DNA of 38,930 nt from Methylomonas methanica (GCA_001644045.1 LUUF01000075.1:1-38930); one strand, 5' to 3'; numbered from the stretch's first letter, positions 26,750 through 36,118 are shown. The notes: generated by a model from the letters alone, not told the origin. Numbers and translations are program-made.

Positions 26750-28099
26750 CTACTTTAGCCGTTTTACCTGCCTGACTCGGCCGTATAACTTTTGCAAAGC
26801 TCTGCGCAATGCGGGTATCAAAACGTCAATAATCAGTTTTAATCCGAATTTTGACACTTTTACACAATCAGCCACTGCCGTTTCGGTAGCCCGTTTCAGG
26901 TCTACTTCTCGGTCGGCGACAAAGCCGTGCCGGAATAACCAATGGATTAAACCGCTCGCATAGAGGAGGGCGGGCGTCAATCCCGCAAAAAACCACAATA
27001 AACGCCCGCTGCTGCCAAAGGCTTCTCCGGTGTGTAGTGGCCAAAGCCAGGTGGTAAACGTTTGTCCGGCCGAGAATTTGCTTGGGTTTTGTACATCGCG
27101 AATCTGCCCGCTCCAGCGGTCCACCCAGACGGTCGTGAACGGATGGTGTTGATTGATTTCGTCGCGTTGGCGCAAATTGATCCGATACGTACCCAGCTCG
27201 CCAACCGGTGTGGTAATACGCCGGACTTCCGAGCTGGGGAACGGCCCGCGCGCTACCAATATTGCTTCGGATAGACTAACCGGCCGGTCATTGGGTATCG
27301 CGGTGCTGCGCACATTGGGACCGGCATCGCCATGCCCCATGCCCGACGCGGCGGTCAGATTCTCCAGCAGGGTAGGGTAAGCCAGATGAAAACCGGTAAA
27401 GGCCAGCAAGATTAAGAAGCCGGCACTGGCGAATCCCACTAAGCGATGCAAATCAAACATAAGCCGCATCACGCCTGCATCGTGCCGTACTGTAAACGCG
27501 TGCGCCAACTGTCGCCAGCCGGGCCACCATAAGTACAAGCCGCTGCATACCGACAGCATCAATAAGCCGCCCAAAACCGCTAATGCATTCCGGCCAAAGC
27601 CGTCCAATTGTAATTGGGTATGTAGATCCAATATCCAAGTGCTCAGCGTCTGCCCCCACAGCCGGCTGTCGACAACTTCGCCGGTATAAGGGTTGATCGA
27701 AACCATCAATGGCGCATAAAAAGCATCCACGCTTTCCTTGGGTTTTTCAAACCAGGCGGTAATCATGCCGTCCGGTGTCCGTGGCATCTCCAAGGTCCAG
27801 GCACCGTGCCTGTCAGGATGCGCGGCGCGTACTGCGGCGGCGATCTTGTCGGGAGACAAAGCCGGGGTTTGTGGGGCATCAACTTGCAAGTGCGGATTAA
27901 ACAAGCTATCCAGCTCTTCCCGGTAAATACTCAAACTGCCTGTCAACCCAATCAGCGCAAATATCAGCCCCAAACTCAATGCCAAATAAACATGGCACAA
28001 ACTCCACCATTTGCGGGCGTTGAGGATAAAGCGCGGGCGGACGATCAGCGGGTAATGGGTTTCGGGCATGCGGAAAAATGGTTGGAGTTTTATCGACAT
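26750..28099 (-). CDS. PepSY-associated transmembrane protein (iron-regulated/reductase-like)
   Basis: The 449-residue inner-membrane protein has an N-terminal helix with the family pattern WWSLCHVYLALSLGLIFALIGLTGSLSIYREELDSLFNP. A periplasmic PepSY-like domain follows (SPDKIAAAVRAAHP, TGEVVDSRLWG). Later helices contain LDLHTQLQLDGFGRNALAVLGGLLM, a SGLYLWWPGW motif, FDLHRLVGF and a late LHTGEAFGSSGRLLWFFAGL helix. Conserved His residues in helices suggest heme binding, as in related siderophore ferric reductases. Such genes often sit with TonB-dependent receptors. Here it is on the opposite strand, 8 kb from the receptor. The start ATG at 28099 has an AGGCGG upstream; an alternative start is at 28069. 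Confidence 0.82.
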   Translation of the reverse strand: MSIKLQPFFRMPETHYPLIVRPRFILNARKWWSLCHVYLALSLGLIFALIGLTGSLSIYREELDSLFNPHLQVDAPQTPALSPDKIAAAVRAAHPDRHGAWTLEMPRTPDGMITAWFEKPKESVDAFYAPLMVSINPYTGEVVDSRLWGQTLSTWILDLHTQLQLDGFGRNALAVLGGLLMLSVCSGLYLWWPGWRQLAHAFTVRHDAGVMRLMFDLHRLVGFASAGFLILLAFTGFHLAYPTLLENLTAASGMGHGDAGPNVRSTAIPNDRPVSLSEAILVARGPFPSSEVRRITTPVGELGTYRINLRQRDEINQHHPFTTVWVDRWSGQIRDVQNPSKFSAGQTFTTWLWPLHTGEAFGSSGRLLWFFAGLTPALLYASGLIHWLFRHGFVADREVDLKRATETAVADCVKVSKFGLKLIIDVLIPALRRALQKLYGRVRQVKRLK

Positions 28100-28330
28100 C
28101 CGCCTGCCAAGCAGTCTTAGTCGTTATAAGTTCAAAAATGGATAATTCGCCGCGCACGGCAGCCCTCTATTTTGCAGGAATAATTCGACAACAACCAGCC
28201 TATCGCGAATGTTGATCCGGGAAGAAGTTTAAAAATTCGACTAGACTGCGTCAATGCCACTAAGCGGCTGAGCTTATTTGGTAGAAAAGTAAAATATCTA
28301 ATTAAAGAATAGGCTTGGATCGGAGACACA

Positions 28331-30628
28331 ATGAACTCGACCAGTTTAATGTTTCTGGCAGGCGTTGTTGCCGTGCAGCAATTCAGCCGATTACCCAATA
28401 TGTTCGAATTGCTTGGTTTGGGCATGTGTTGTTTACCGTTGATATATCGGCGGTATTGGCGGGTTTTCGCGTTGGTTGCCGGCGTATTGTGGGCGAGTTT
28501 ATATGGCGACTGGCGATTGACTCAACAATTACCCGAGGCTTATCAAAACAGGGACGTCAAGGTGCAAGGTTACATTGCCAGTTTGCCGCAACAACAAGAT
28601 CAGCGGACCAATTTCGATTTTATTGTGACGGCTCCGGCCGACGACTTTCCGGATAAGATTCGTCTGAGTTGGTATTTTCCCCAATTGAGTTTAGCTGCCG
28701 GGCAAAGTTGGGAATTTCACGTAAAACTGCGCAAACCGCATGGTCGTCTCAATCCCGGCGGTTTCGATTTCGAAGCCTGGCTATTTAGCAGCCATATCGG
28801 CGCGACCGGTTATGTACGCGATAAACCTGCACCGCAACTCGCGAGTATTCCGCTAAGTATCGGTCAATATTTTGCCAAGTGCCGGCAAGCGATTGCCGAG
28901 AGGCTGGACGCGGCTTTACCCGGCAGTCCGCAAACGGGCATCATAAAAGCGCTAACTATCGGCAGCCAAGACGCGATAACCCAACAGCAATGGCAAGTAT
29001 TCAGAATTACGGGCGTTGTGCATTTAATCGTGATTTCCGGTTCGCATATTAGTTTGATCGCCGGCCTGATTTACCTTTGGACGAGAAGGCTTTGGGCTTG
29101 GACTGGGACGCTTAATGTCTCGCCTCAACGCGCGGCGGCTTTGTGCGCTTGGCTGGCTGCGGTGTTTTACGCCGGCCTGGCGGGATACTCGGTGCCAACC
29201 CTGCGCGCTGTCATTATGCTCAGCGTAGCGCTAGCGGCAATCGCCTGGCAGCGTAACACCGCGCCGATGCGAATTTTGTTGCTGGCATTGCTGGCTGTGC
29301 TGTTGTTCGATCCGTTGGCGGTGTTATCGGTCGGTTTTTGGCTATCGTTCGTGGCGGTGGCGTTGTTGATTTATGTGTCGGCTGGCCGATTGGGCAGACC
29401 CTCGCATTGGCGTGAAGCCGGCGGTGCGCAATTAGCCACGGCAGTAGGCTTGTCGCCCTTATTGATCGTGTTTTTTCAGCAGGTATCACTGATATCGCCT
29501 GTCGCCAACTGGCTGGCGGTGCCGGTTATCGGCATCTTGATCGTGCCGCCAGCTTTGCTTGCCGTGGTATTTCTGTTTATCTGGCCGGCGTTGGCGGCGC
29601 TATTGCTAAATATCCTGGACTCTATGCTGCAAGGACTGTGGTGGATACTCTGGCAAATGGCTGAATTACCTTTAGCCAGTGTCTATTGCCTGCCGCCACC
29701 CTGGCATGCGGTTGGATTGGCGGCCATGGGTGTTTTGCTGCTGTTGGCTCCACGCGGCTTTCCTTGCAGGCATTTAAGTCCATTATTGTTTTTACCGCTG
29801 ATATTTGTGGCGGTTGAGAAACCCAAACCCGGAGAAGCCTGGTTGACCGTGCTGGACGTCGGGCAGGGCTTGGCGGCCGTGGTACAAACCGCAGAGCATA
29901 GCCTGGTATTCGACACCGGCGCACGTTATTCGGAATATTCCGATATGGGCGATTCCGTGGTTCTGCCGTTTTTACGCGAGCAGGGTGTTGATCGAGTCGA
30001 CAGCTTGGTGATTAGTCATGGCGATAACGATCACAGCGGCGGCGCTGACTCGATACTTGCCGAGTTGCCGGTAGACAAAGTCGTTAGCAGCGTTATCGAA
30101 TGGGCCGCACGCGAACGCGGAGAGTATTGCCGGTCCGGACAAACCTGGCGCTGGGACGATGTAAGCTTTGAGATTTTGTCGCCGCCGGAAAGCGGATTTG
30201 CGAGTGACAACGACAACTCCTGTGTATTACAAGTAAGCACCGCGCGGCAGCGCTTTTTGCTGACCGGCGACATCGAGCAAGCGGCCGAAACCTGGCTGGT
30301 GCGCGAGTACGGCGACAGACTGGCCAGCGATGTATTACTAGCGCCGCACCACGGCAGTAAAACATCGTCAAGTCTTGCTTTGCTTGAAATGGTCAATCCC
30401 AAGCTTATTCTGATCCCCGCCGGTTACCAAAACCGCTTCGGTTTTCCGCATCGGCAGGTTACCGAACGCTATAGCCGGCTTGGCATACCTTGGTTGAACA
30501 GTGCCGAGCAGGGTGCTATTTCCGTGCACAGTGGTTCTGAAAATATTCAGCTGACAGCTGAGCGAGTAAAACGACAACGATATTGGCGGACACCCGTGCC
30601 GAATCGGCAGAGTATTGATGTCAGATAA
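28331..30628 (+). CDS. comEC: ComEC/Rec2-family DNA uptake channel protein
   Basis: The 765-residue inner-membrane protein carries single-stranded DNA into the cytoplasm during natural transformation. It has N-terminal helices and a DUF4131/OB-like segment (to about 190). The Competence domain follows, with many helices (about 200-480; VVHLIVISGSHISLIAGL is the signature). A C-terminal metallo-beta-lactamase-like domain (about 500-730) carries TVLDVGQGLAAVVQT, SHGDNDHSGG (His563, Asp565, Asp567, His568) and LLAPHHGSKTSSS. The metal ligands look intact, as in ComEC proteins thought to degrade the non-transported strand. GGAG lies seven bases before the ATG. A PilZ gene overlaps its very end in position and follows directly. 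Confidence 0.95.
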   Translation: MNSTSLMFLAGVVAVQQFSRLPNMFELLGLGMCCLPLIYRRYWRVFALVAGVLWASLYGDWRLTQQLPEAYQNRDVKVQGYIASLPQQQDQRTNFDFIVTAPADDFPDKIRLSWYFPQLSLAAGQSWEFHVKLRKPHGRLNPGGFDFEAWLFSSHIGATGYVRDKPAPQLASIPLSIGQYFAKCRQAIAERLDAALPGSPQTGIIKALTIGSQDAITQQQWQVFRITGVVHLIVISGSHISLIAGLIYLWTRRLWAWTGTLNVSPQRAAALCAWLAAVFYAGLAGYSVPTLRAVIMLSVALAAIAWQRNTAPMRILLLALLAVLLFDPLAVLSVGFWLSFVAVALLIYVSAGRLGRPSHWREAGGAQLATAVGLSPLLIVFFQQVSLISPVANWLAVPVIGILIVPPALLAVVFLFIWPALAALLLNILDSMLQGLWWILWQMAELPLASVYCLPPPWHAVGLAAMGVLLLLAPRGFPCRHLSPLLFLPLIFVAVEKPKPGEAWLTVLDVGQGLAAVVQTAEHSLVFDTGARYSEYSDMGDSVVLPFLREQGVDRVDSLVISHGDNDHSGGADSILAELPVDKVVSSVIEWAARERGEYCRSGQTWRWDDVSFEILSPPESGFASDNDNSCVLQVSTARQRFLLTGDIEQAAETWLVREYGDRLASDVLLAPHHGSKTSSSLALLEMVNPKLILIPAGYQNRFGFPHRQVTERYSRLGIPWLNSAEQGAISVHSGSENIQLTAERVKRQRYWRTPVPNRQSIDVR

Positions 30629-30631
30629 ATT

Positions 30632-30659
30632 TTGCCGCGCCGACGTTTCTGCCTATACT
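30632..30659 (+). promoter_or_regulatory. candidate promoter for the PilZ gene
   Basis: TTGCCG (30632-30637, four of six) and TATACT (30654-30659, five of six) are spaced by 16 bases, just after the comEC stop. The predicted transcript would begin near 30666. That is consistent with translation from the GTG at 30687 and not from the start codons at 30615-30618. Confidence 0.4.
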
Positions 30660-30686
30660 CTCAGGAACAACATATGGAGCATTGCA

Positions 30687-31049
30687 GTGGAGAACGAAAA
30701 CCGTACCAGAATACGTTTTAACCCGGAAGGACTCGTGGCGCACATCATTATCGAACCGCCACCGCCCGGCGGTGAAATCATCATCGACGGCCAAGTCGTC
30801 GATATGAGTTACAGCGGCATTAAAATTCGTTTGAAAGAACCCTTGGGACAAGCAGTGGACGAGGCAGAATTGCGGATTTCCATCATATTGCCGGAATCGC
30901 GGGTGGCCATGTCGATACACGGCAACATCAAACATATCCGCGAAGACCGCGAATGCGGCTTGCAATATAACCCAAACAAACACAGCGAGGACGAATTCGA
31001 CGATCTGATGTTCGAATGCGTCAAGCTGGTGCCGCAACGTAAAGATTAA
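30687..31049 (+). CDS. PilZ-domain c-di-GMP-binding protein
   Basis: I place the start at the GTG at 30687, which has GGAG seven bases upstream and gives a typical PilZ N-terminus of 120 residues. The frame is open further up to 30615, but that would overlap comEC and precede the likely promoter. The c-di-GMP signature is complete: RxxxR at residues 6-10 (RTRIR) and DxSxxG at 39-44 (DMSYSG). The remaining beta-barrel (RISIILPE, ISMSIHGNIKHI-like strands, CGLQYN) is normal. It is a single-domain receiver of c-di-GMP, probably acting through protein contact. Cognate producers are the two GGDEF proteins in this window. The target is unknown; the position after comEC suggests, but does not show, a link with pili or DNA uptake. 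Confidence 0.85.
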   Translation: MENENRTRIRFNPEGLVAHIIIEPPPPGGEIIIDGQVVDMSYSGIKIRLKEPLGQAVDEAELRISIILPESRVAMSIHGNIKHIREDRECGLQYNPNKHSEDEFDDLMFECVKLVPQRKD

Positions 31050-31060
31050 TTGAGACCCCG

Positions 31061-31243
31061 ATGAGCGCGTTTATTCGGTATTTGCGGTCATTTTGGCGCC
31101 ACCTCAACGGCGACGCCACTTATGAACGCTATCTGCGACACTGGCACGAACGTCACGCGGAACAACTTCAACCGTTAAGCCGAAAAGCGTTTTTTGCCGC
31201 TGAAACGCAACGCAAATGGAATGGGGTGAAGCGGTGTTGCTGA
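31061..31243 (+). CDS. YbdD/YjiX-family small protein, without its usual CstA partner
   Basis: The 60-residue protein matches the YbdD/YjiX (DUF466) pattern: an N-terminal helix with LRSFWRHLNGDATYERYLRHW, the segment LSRKAFFAAETQRKW, and the hallmark C-terminal RCC. Family members are normally encoded right after the peptide/pyruvate transporter gene cstA (btsT) and are thought to help that transporter. Here the upstream gene encodes a PilZ protein and no carrier is present, so this is an orphan copy. It starts 12 bases after the PilZ stop and is probably co-transcribed. The typical GG before RCC is changed to GVK. Confidence 0.8.
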   Translation: MSAFIRYLRSFWRHLNGDATYERYLRHWHERHAEQLQPLSRKAFFAAETQRKWNGVKRCC

Positions 31244-31386
31244 ATTTAATTGTTGTTTGAAATTGCTCGCGCTATAAAGTTATTGGACTACTTTACGACC
31301 AGATGCGATTGTTACGGCCGGAAAACCAGTTCAATTCGATCTACTTGTATCGTACACAATTTTGGCACGGCGAGCCGCAAGACAAT

Positions 31387-31416
31387 AAAAAAGGCCTAGG
31401 TTTTTCAACCTAAGCC
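31387..31416 (-). terminator. intrinsic terminator of the DEAD-box helicase gene
   Basis: Read on the minus strand, a 10-bp stem (GGCTTAGGTT with AACCTAGGCC, one G-T wobble pair) encloses a 4-base loop and is followed by a run of six T. It lies 34 bases beyond the helicase stop at 31450, in the correct orientation. The rest of the interval 31244-31386 holds no evident gene. Confidence 0.85.
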
Positions 31417-31449
31417 CTTGCAGTCACTGACTATGGAGCTCGAGCTGAT

Positions 31450-33198
31450 TTATTCGGCTTGATCCTTGTTTTTGCCGCGTCTTGAAGGTGAGCCGACCCG
31501 TTTTTTGCTTTTGTCTTTTTTCACCAAAGCCGGGTCGAACTTGGAAATATCCAACGGCTTACCGACTACCCGGACTTTTTTCAGGGCCTGGAACAAATCC
31601 TTGGGCATACCTGCCGGTAATTCAACAGTGCTGTAATGTTCTTCGATTTTAATTCGGGCAATGTGGTCGCCGTCTATACCGGTTTCGTTGGCGATCGCGC
31701 CGACAATATTGCCGGGTTTCACGCCGTCGCTATGGCCTACTTCGATACGGAAGGTTTCCATTTCCACCGCGCCGGCCCGGCCTTTTTCCCGTCTCGGGCC
31801 ACGGTCACTACGATCATTGCGGTCGGAACGGCCTTTTTCCTCGGCGTCCTTGCGGGGTTTTTTGCTGGGTTCTTTCATCAACAAAGGCGTATCGCCTTGC
31901 AACAATTTGGCTAATGCCGCCGCAACGTCCAATGCCGGTACGTTGTACTCAACCTGATATTGGTTGATCAGTTGGTTGTAAAAGCTGAGTTCCTCGCCGG
32001 CCAACGTGTCGGTAATCCGCTGTTTGAAACGGTTGATGCGCGCGTTGTTAATAAAGTCGGTGGAAGGCAATTGCATTTCTTCGACTTTTTGTTTGGTGGC
32101 TTGTTCGATGTTGGCCAGCAAGCGTTTTTCGCGCGGCGAGACGAATAAAATCGCGTCGCCGGTGCGGCCCGCGCGACCGGTACGGCCGATGCGATGGATA
32201 TAAGACTCGGTGTCGTACGGGATGTCGTAGTTGACGACATGGGTGATACGATCGACGTCCAGGCCGCGAGCGGCGACGTCGGTGGCAATCAGAATATCCA
32301 GTTTGCCGCTTTTCAGATTATCGATAGCGCGCTCGCGCAAGGCTTGCGACATGTCGCCGTTGATGGCCGAGGCGGAAAAACCGCGAGCTTCCAGTTTTTC
32401 GGCTACTTCGATGGTGGCGGTTTTGGTTCTGACGAAGATAATCATGCCGTCGAAGTTTTCCGCTTCCAGAATCCGGGTCAGGGCATCCATTTTGTGCACA
32501 CCGCTGACAAACCAGTAACGTTGGCGAATATTGGCGGCGGTGGCGGTCTTGACCTTGATGGTGACTTGTTCGGGGTTGTTCAGGTATTTCTGCGCGATTT
32601 TGCGAATTTCGGTCGGCATGGTCGCCGAGAACAATGCGGTTTGCCGGGTTGACGGGGTTTGCTCCAGAATCCATTCCACGTCATCGATAAAGCCCATTCG
32701 CAGCATTTCATCGGCTTCGTCCAGCACCAGCGTGGTGAGTTGGTCCAGCTTCAGCGTGCCGCGCCGCATGTGGTCCATGACCCTGCCTGGTGTGCCGACC
32801 ACGACATGCGCGCCGCGACTCAATTGGCGCAACTGGCTGGTGTAATCCTGGCCGCCGTAGATCGGTAATACGTGAAAGCCCTTGATATGTGCGGCATAAC
32901 TTTGAAACGCCTCGGCAACCTGTATCGCCAATTCGCGGGTTGGGGCTAGTACCAAAGCTTGCGGGTCTTTTTGCTTAAGATCGATGCGCGACAAAATCGG
33001 CAAGGCGAATGCGGCGGTTTTGCCGGTGCCGGTTTGCGCTTGGCCTAGTACGTCGCGGCCAGCCATCACGAAAGGAATAATCTGAGCTTGAATCGGAGAA
33101 GGGGTTTCGTAACCGACACTTTCCAGGGCTTTGAGAATAGGGTCTGAAAGCGATAAGTCTTTAAAGGAAGGCGTGGCGGAGGAGGGGGTGTCGGACAT
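31450..33198 (-). CDS. deaD: DEAD-box RNA helicase, CsdA/DeaD type
   Basis: From the ATG at 33198 the protein has 582 residues; an upstream in-frame start at 33246 would add a non-conserved tail. The core has the Q motif (SPIQAQI), motif I AQTGTGKT (54-61), PTREL, GTPGR, DEAD (160-163), SAT (FSATMP), VATDVAARGLD-type motif V and HRIGRTGRAGRTG. The C-terminal part has a basic, Asp/Arg-rich linker, then a DbpA-type RNA-binding domain (METFRIEVGHSDGVKPGNIVGAI, LPAGMPKDLFQAL), and a Lys-rich end. This architecture is that of CsdA/DeaD, which helps ribosome assembly and mRNA decay at low temperature. A TACAAT -10-like element on the minus strand at 33255-33260 suggests a leader of about 50 bases. 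The gene is monocistronic with a strong terminator. Confidence 0.95.
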   Translation of the reverse strand: MSDTPSSATPSFKDLSLSDPILKALESVGYETPSPIQAQIIPFVMAGRDVLGQAQTGTGKTAAFALPILSRIDLKQKDPQALVLAPTRELAIQVAEAFQSYAAHIKGFHVLPIYGGQDYTSQLRQLSRGAHVVVGTPGRVMDHMRRGTLKLDQLTTLVLDEADEMLRMGFIDDVEWILEQTPSTRQTALFSATMPTEIRKIAQKYLNNPEQVTIKVKTATAANIRQRYWFVSGVHKMDALTRILEAENFDGMIIFVRTKTATIEVAEKLEARGFSASAINGDMSQALRERAIDNLKSGKLDILIATDVAARGLDVDRITHVVNYDIPYDTESYIHRIGRTGRAGRTGDAILFVSPREKRLLANIEQATKQKVEEMQLPSTDFINNARINRFKQRITDTLAGEELSFYNQLINQYQVEYNVPALDVAAALAKLLQGDTPLLMKEPSKKPRKDAEEKGRSDRNDRSDRGPRREKGRAGAVEMETFRIEVGHSDGVKPGNIVGAIANETGIDGDHIARIKIEEHYSTVELPAGMPKDLFQALKKVRVVGKPLDISKFDPALVKKDKSKKRVGSPSRRGKNKDQAE

Positions 33199-33319
33199 TA
33201 ATAATACCTGTAGAAAAAAAGAGAGTGGCAGGCCATCGGCGAGCAATACTCGGCATTGTATCGCAACTTGGCTTGATATTGCTTAACTTATTGATAATAA
33301 CCGTAAAATCCTGGCTTAT

Positions 33320-34294
33320 CTAGCCTGCTTTCTTGGTTGAGTAATTTAAGCAAATAAAAATAAAAAATTGCGCGCCAAAAATCAGATTAGCCATCAACAG
33401 ATGCACCGGCTGAGCGACGGCGGGAAAACCCAGTCTATCCAGGCTGACGCCAGCCAAAATGGCGGTAACGATCAAGCCCATCAACACATAGGCGGTGCGC
33501 AGCAGCAGGCTGTGTTTGTCGGCTTGTTGATAGATTTTCCAGGCCAGCCAGAAGTTGGTGAATAAAATGATCGATGAAAAAGAACGGTGGATATAAAAAA
33601 TGATAGGAAAACTATCCCGCCAATACTGCCTGTCGATATAGCTGTGCTCATGAGCGATGTAATCGACCGCTTCCCTGACTTGGGTGCCCATTGCCACTTG
33701 CAATAAGGTCATTGCCATCGCAATTTTTAAAATCAAAGCAAAGCGCGGCGTTAGCCAATGGCTGTCAATGGCTTGCAGTAATGGCTTTTGCGATCTGGCG
33801 ATGGCATAGATTAGTAGCGCGACGATAAACAGGGCCAGCAACATGTGCAGCGTTATCATTAATGGTTTCAGGTTGCTTGCCACCACGGCCGAACCCAGCC
33901 ATCCCTGAAAGCCGACCAGCAAAAAAACCGATAACGCTAAATAAAAGATGGCTTTGTCGGCCTTCAGATAAACCCGCGATGTCCAGGCGGTGAGAAAAAT
34001 CAGAAAACCGATAGTCACTCCGACCAGACGATTGGTGTACTCGGTCCAGGTTTTTACCGGATTGAAGGCGGTGCTTTCATAGCCGCGCGCAGCATAAATT
34101 TCGTGATAATTGGCAGGCAATTGCGACTCGTGAGTCGGAGGCACCCATTGCCCGAAGCAGGTCGGCCAATCCGGACAGCCCATGCCGGCGCCCGAGGCGC
34201 GGACGATGCCGCCAACCAAAATCACGAAATACACGGCAAAGATGGTAAGTGTGCCTAAGCGGCGAAAACGGGCGGCGTCTTGGGCGTCTATCAT
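33320..34294 (-). CDS. ctaA: heme A synthase (Cox15/CtaA family)
   Basis: This membrane enzyme oxidises heme O to heme A for aa3-type cytochrome oxidase. The 324-residue product has about eight helices. It shows the family opening VGGIVRASGAGMGCPDWPTCFG, then EYTNRLVGV with a conserved Glu and nearby residues, ITLHMLLAL with a heme-ligand His, IHRSFSSIILF and VHLLMANLIFG with the second pair of His. The long loop with two Cys-containing segments is of the proteobacterial Cox15 type (type 2). No oxidase subunit or heme O synthase (ctaB) genes are in the window. It starts 13 bases after the HDOD gene stop and is the last gene of a ygfZ-HDOD-ctaA group. Confidence 0.92.
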   Translation of the reverse strand: MIDAQDAARFRRLGTLTIFAVYFVILVGGIVRASGAGMGCPDWPTCFGQWVPPTHESQLPANYHEIYAARGYESTAFNPVKTWTEYTNRLVGVTIGFLIFLTAWTSRVYLKADKAIFYLALSVFLLVGFQGWLGSAVVASNLKPLMITLHMLLALFIVALLIYAIARSQKPLLQAIDSHWLTPRFALILKIAMAMTLLQVAMGTQVREAVDYIAHEHSYIDRQYWRDSFPIIFYIHRSFSSIILFTNFWLAWKIYQQADKHSLLLRTAYVLMGLIVTAILAGVSLDRLGFPAVAQPVHLLMANLIFGAQFFIFICLNYSTKKAG

Positions 34295-34307
34295 GTGTTT
34301 TTTTGTC

Positions 34308-35150
34308 TCAAAGGAACATCGAATGAGCTAGTTCGATCTCTTCCGAGACCCCTTCGATTTCCAAAATTTCGGTATCGGGCTGGATGCCCAGTTTCACAAA
34401 GGCAGGTACGGTGTTCCAATCGACGCGGCAGGCCGGATGATCGGTGCCGGCGATGCTTTGCAGAAACGCGACTTGCACTAAATCGACGTAATCCGCCTTT
34501 GGACCGGAGTCGCGCTGAAAATCGACGTATTCGGAGGGCACCAATTTAAGTTCTTCCGGAAAATTCCAGGTATTCATGATCAGTTTGCCGACGTGTGGAT
34601 GGGCTTTTTCCAGCAGCTTATCCAAGCGAGATGGGCTATCTCTAAATTCCGGAATTTTTTCGACTAGCGTCAGTATCGGTAATTTACCGATTTGATGAAT
34701 CAGTCCGGCCAGCATCGCTTCATCGGCGTTTAAATGCGGCACAAATGCGGCCAACGCGCGACTGATCGCCGAGACGTTCACGCCTTGCTCCCAAGTGCTG
34801 CGGAAATAACCTTCCAGTAACGCTGTGGTAGGCGTGAACATTTGCTGCATGATCAAACTGGTGATCAAGGTACGGATGGTGTTGTTACCGAGCCGGGTTA
34901 CGGCCATTTGGATATTTTTGATTTCCATCGTGCCGCGATACAAGGGGCTGTTGGCAACTTGTATCAAACGTGCGGAAATGGCGGCATCGGTCGCGATAAT
35001 ATCCGCCAGACTTTGCGCGGTGGCATCGCCTTTGCTGACGGCATCGCGAACTTTGATGGCGACGTCCGGCAAGGTAGGCAGGATTAATCGATTGGCGTCC
35101 AGTTCCGCTTGTACATGGACTAAAAAGTCTTGAACAGATTTGAATTGCAT
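34308..35150 (-). CDS. HDOD-domain signalling protein
   Basis: The 280-residue protein is a single HDOD domain: LPTLPDVAIKVRDAV, IATDAAISARLIQVANSPLYRG, MAVTRLGNNTIRTLITSL, LAGLIHQIGKLPIL (H-Q instead of the HD dyad), then HPHVGKLIMNTWNFPEELKLVPSEY. The missing catalytic dyad points to an adaptor role. It lies between ygfZ and the heme A synthase gene, 14 and 13 bases from each, so the three are co-transcribed. It is a different subgroup from the HDOD proteins at 25873 and 36627, whose domains differ clearly in sequence. There is no evident DNA-binding or GGDEF partner in its operon. Confidence 0.9.
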   Translation of the reverse strand: MQFKSVQDFLVHVQAELDANRLILPTLPDVAIKVRDAVSKGDATAQSLADIIATDAAISARLIQVANSPLYRGTMEIKNIQMAVTRLGNNTIRTLITSLIMQQMFTPTTALLEGYFRSTWEQGVNVSAISRALAAFVPHLNADEAMLAGLIHQIGKLPILTLVEKIPEFRDSPSRLDKLLEKAHPHVGKLIMNTWNFPEELKLVPSEYVDFQRDSGPKADYVDLVQVAFLQSIAGTDHPACRVDWNTVPAFVKLGIQPDTEILEIEGVSEEIELAHSMFL

Positions 35151-35164
35151 GGATTAAATTTCCG

Positions 35165-36118
35165 CTATTGATCCGAAATTATCGCCACAGGGGTACGATA
35201 GTCGTCATCAAGTATAAGGTTTTTTGGCAGTCCATCAACTATTTGCAGGACTAGCAGCGCACGGTTTGTTCCGGCCCAGACGGCATTGGTCAGTAAGCAC
35301 CCCATATTTTGCTGCGAAATGCCGTCCAGCACCTTACAGCCATTAATTGTACTGCCCGTTAATTGCCCGCATTCGGCAACAAACAGCGCGCGTTTGATTT
35401 TGCCCAAATAGTGACTGCGGGCTACGATTTCCTGGCCTGTATAACAGCCTTTACTGAAACTGATCCCGCCAAGTTGATCGATACCCAACATTTGCGGAAT
35501 ATGTTGTTCCGATTGACTAATATCGAACCAGGGTAGGGCTGTGGAGATGTCCTGGTAGCGCCACTCGTCCAGGCAACCGGATTCGAAATCGTGTTGGGAA
35601 CGCAGTACTTCGGCAAATTCATCAATATGATTAGAGGTGCCGAGCACTAGGTGGCGCGGCGCTCCAGGCAACTTAATGGTTGTTAACGGTAATTGCCCAA
35701 CTGCAAAATTATCTGCGGGAGCACTAAACTCGGGCGAAATATTCGTTATACCCAAGATCTGCAGATTCCCGGTTTGATCATGCAACTGTGCATCGGCGCG
35801 TAGCACGTACATCCGCAATTTTTTTAATACGGTATCGAGTAAGTCAGCGGGTAGTATCAGGTAAAAAGATTCGTGCGATTTAAAGACCAACAGCGTACTG
35901 ATTACCCGGCCCTTGGCATTGCAAAACGCGGCTATACTGGCCTGCGACGCGGATAAATCATTAATATTGCATGTCAATTGGCCCTGTAAAAGTATTGCGG
36001 CATCTTGGCCGCGAACTTCTATAAGGGCCAGGCCAGTGGAAGCGAATACTTTTCTGGATAACGGAAATGAATTGGTTCTGTTAAAAGCGCTTTCGGGATA
36101 TGTCCGGTCTTCAAGCAT
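35165..36118 (-). CDS. ygfZ: YgfZ/GcvT-fold folate-binding protein, iron-sulfur cluster maintenance
   Basis: The 317-residue protein has the GcvT-like fold: RGQDAAILLQGQLTCNI (N-terminal binding motif), AFCNAKGRVISTLLVFK, and the family signature KGCYTGQE at residues 223-230, with the conserved Cys, followed by IVARSHYLGK. YgfZ uses tetrahydrofolate and helps maintain or repair certain Fe-S enzymes such as MiaB. Length is normal (E. coli 326). It is divergent from a ygfX-like gene, an arrangement shared with E. coli, where sdhE lies between them; here sdhE is missing. The start ATG at 36118 is followed by a short non-conserved tail (MLEDRTYPESAFNRTN). A palindrome at 36158-36172 lies in the divergent promoter region. 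Confidence 0.9.
   Translation of the reverse strand: MLEDRTYPESAFNRTNSFPLSRKVFASTGLALIEVRGQDAAILLQGQLTCNINDLSASQASIAAFCNAKGRVISTLLVFKSHESFYLILPADLLDTVLKKLRMYVLRADAQLHDQTGNLQILGITNISPEFSAPADNFAVGQLPLTTIKLPGAPRHLVLGTSNHIDEFAEVLRSQHDFESGCLDEWRYQDISTALPWFDISQSEQHIPQMLGIDQLGGISFSKGCYTGQEIVARSHYLGKIKRALFVAECGQLTGSTINGCKVLDGISQQNMGCLLTNAVWAGTNRALLVLQIVDGLPKNLILDDDYRTPVAIISDQ

Noticed and set aside
30621-31037. A 138-codon open frame on the minus strand opposite the PilZ gene
   Set aside because: The plus strand encodes a complete PilZ signature with a promoter and ribosome site; the antisense frame matches nothing I recognise.
32194-32652. A 152-codon open frame on the plus strand opposite the helicase
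   Set aside because: It is antisense to conserved helicase motifs, and its composition mirrors them.
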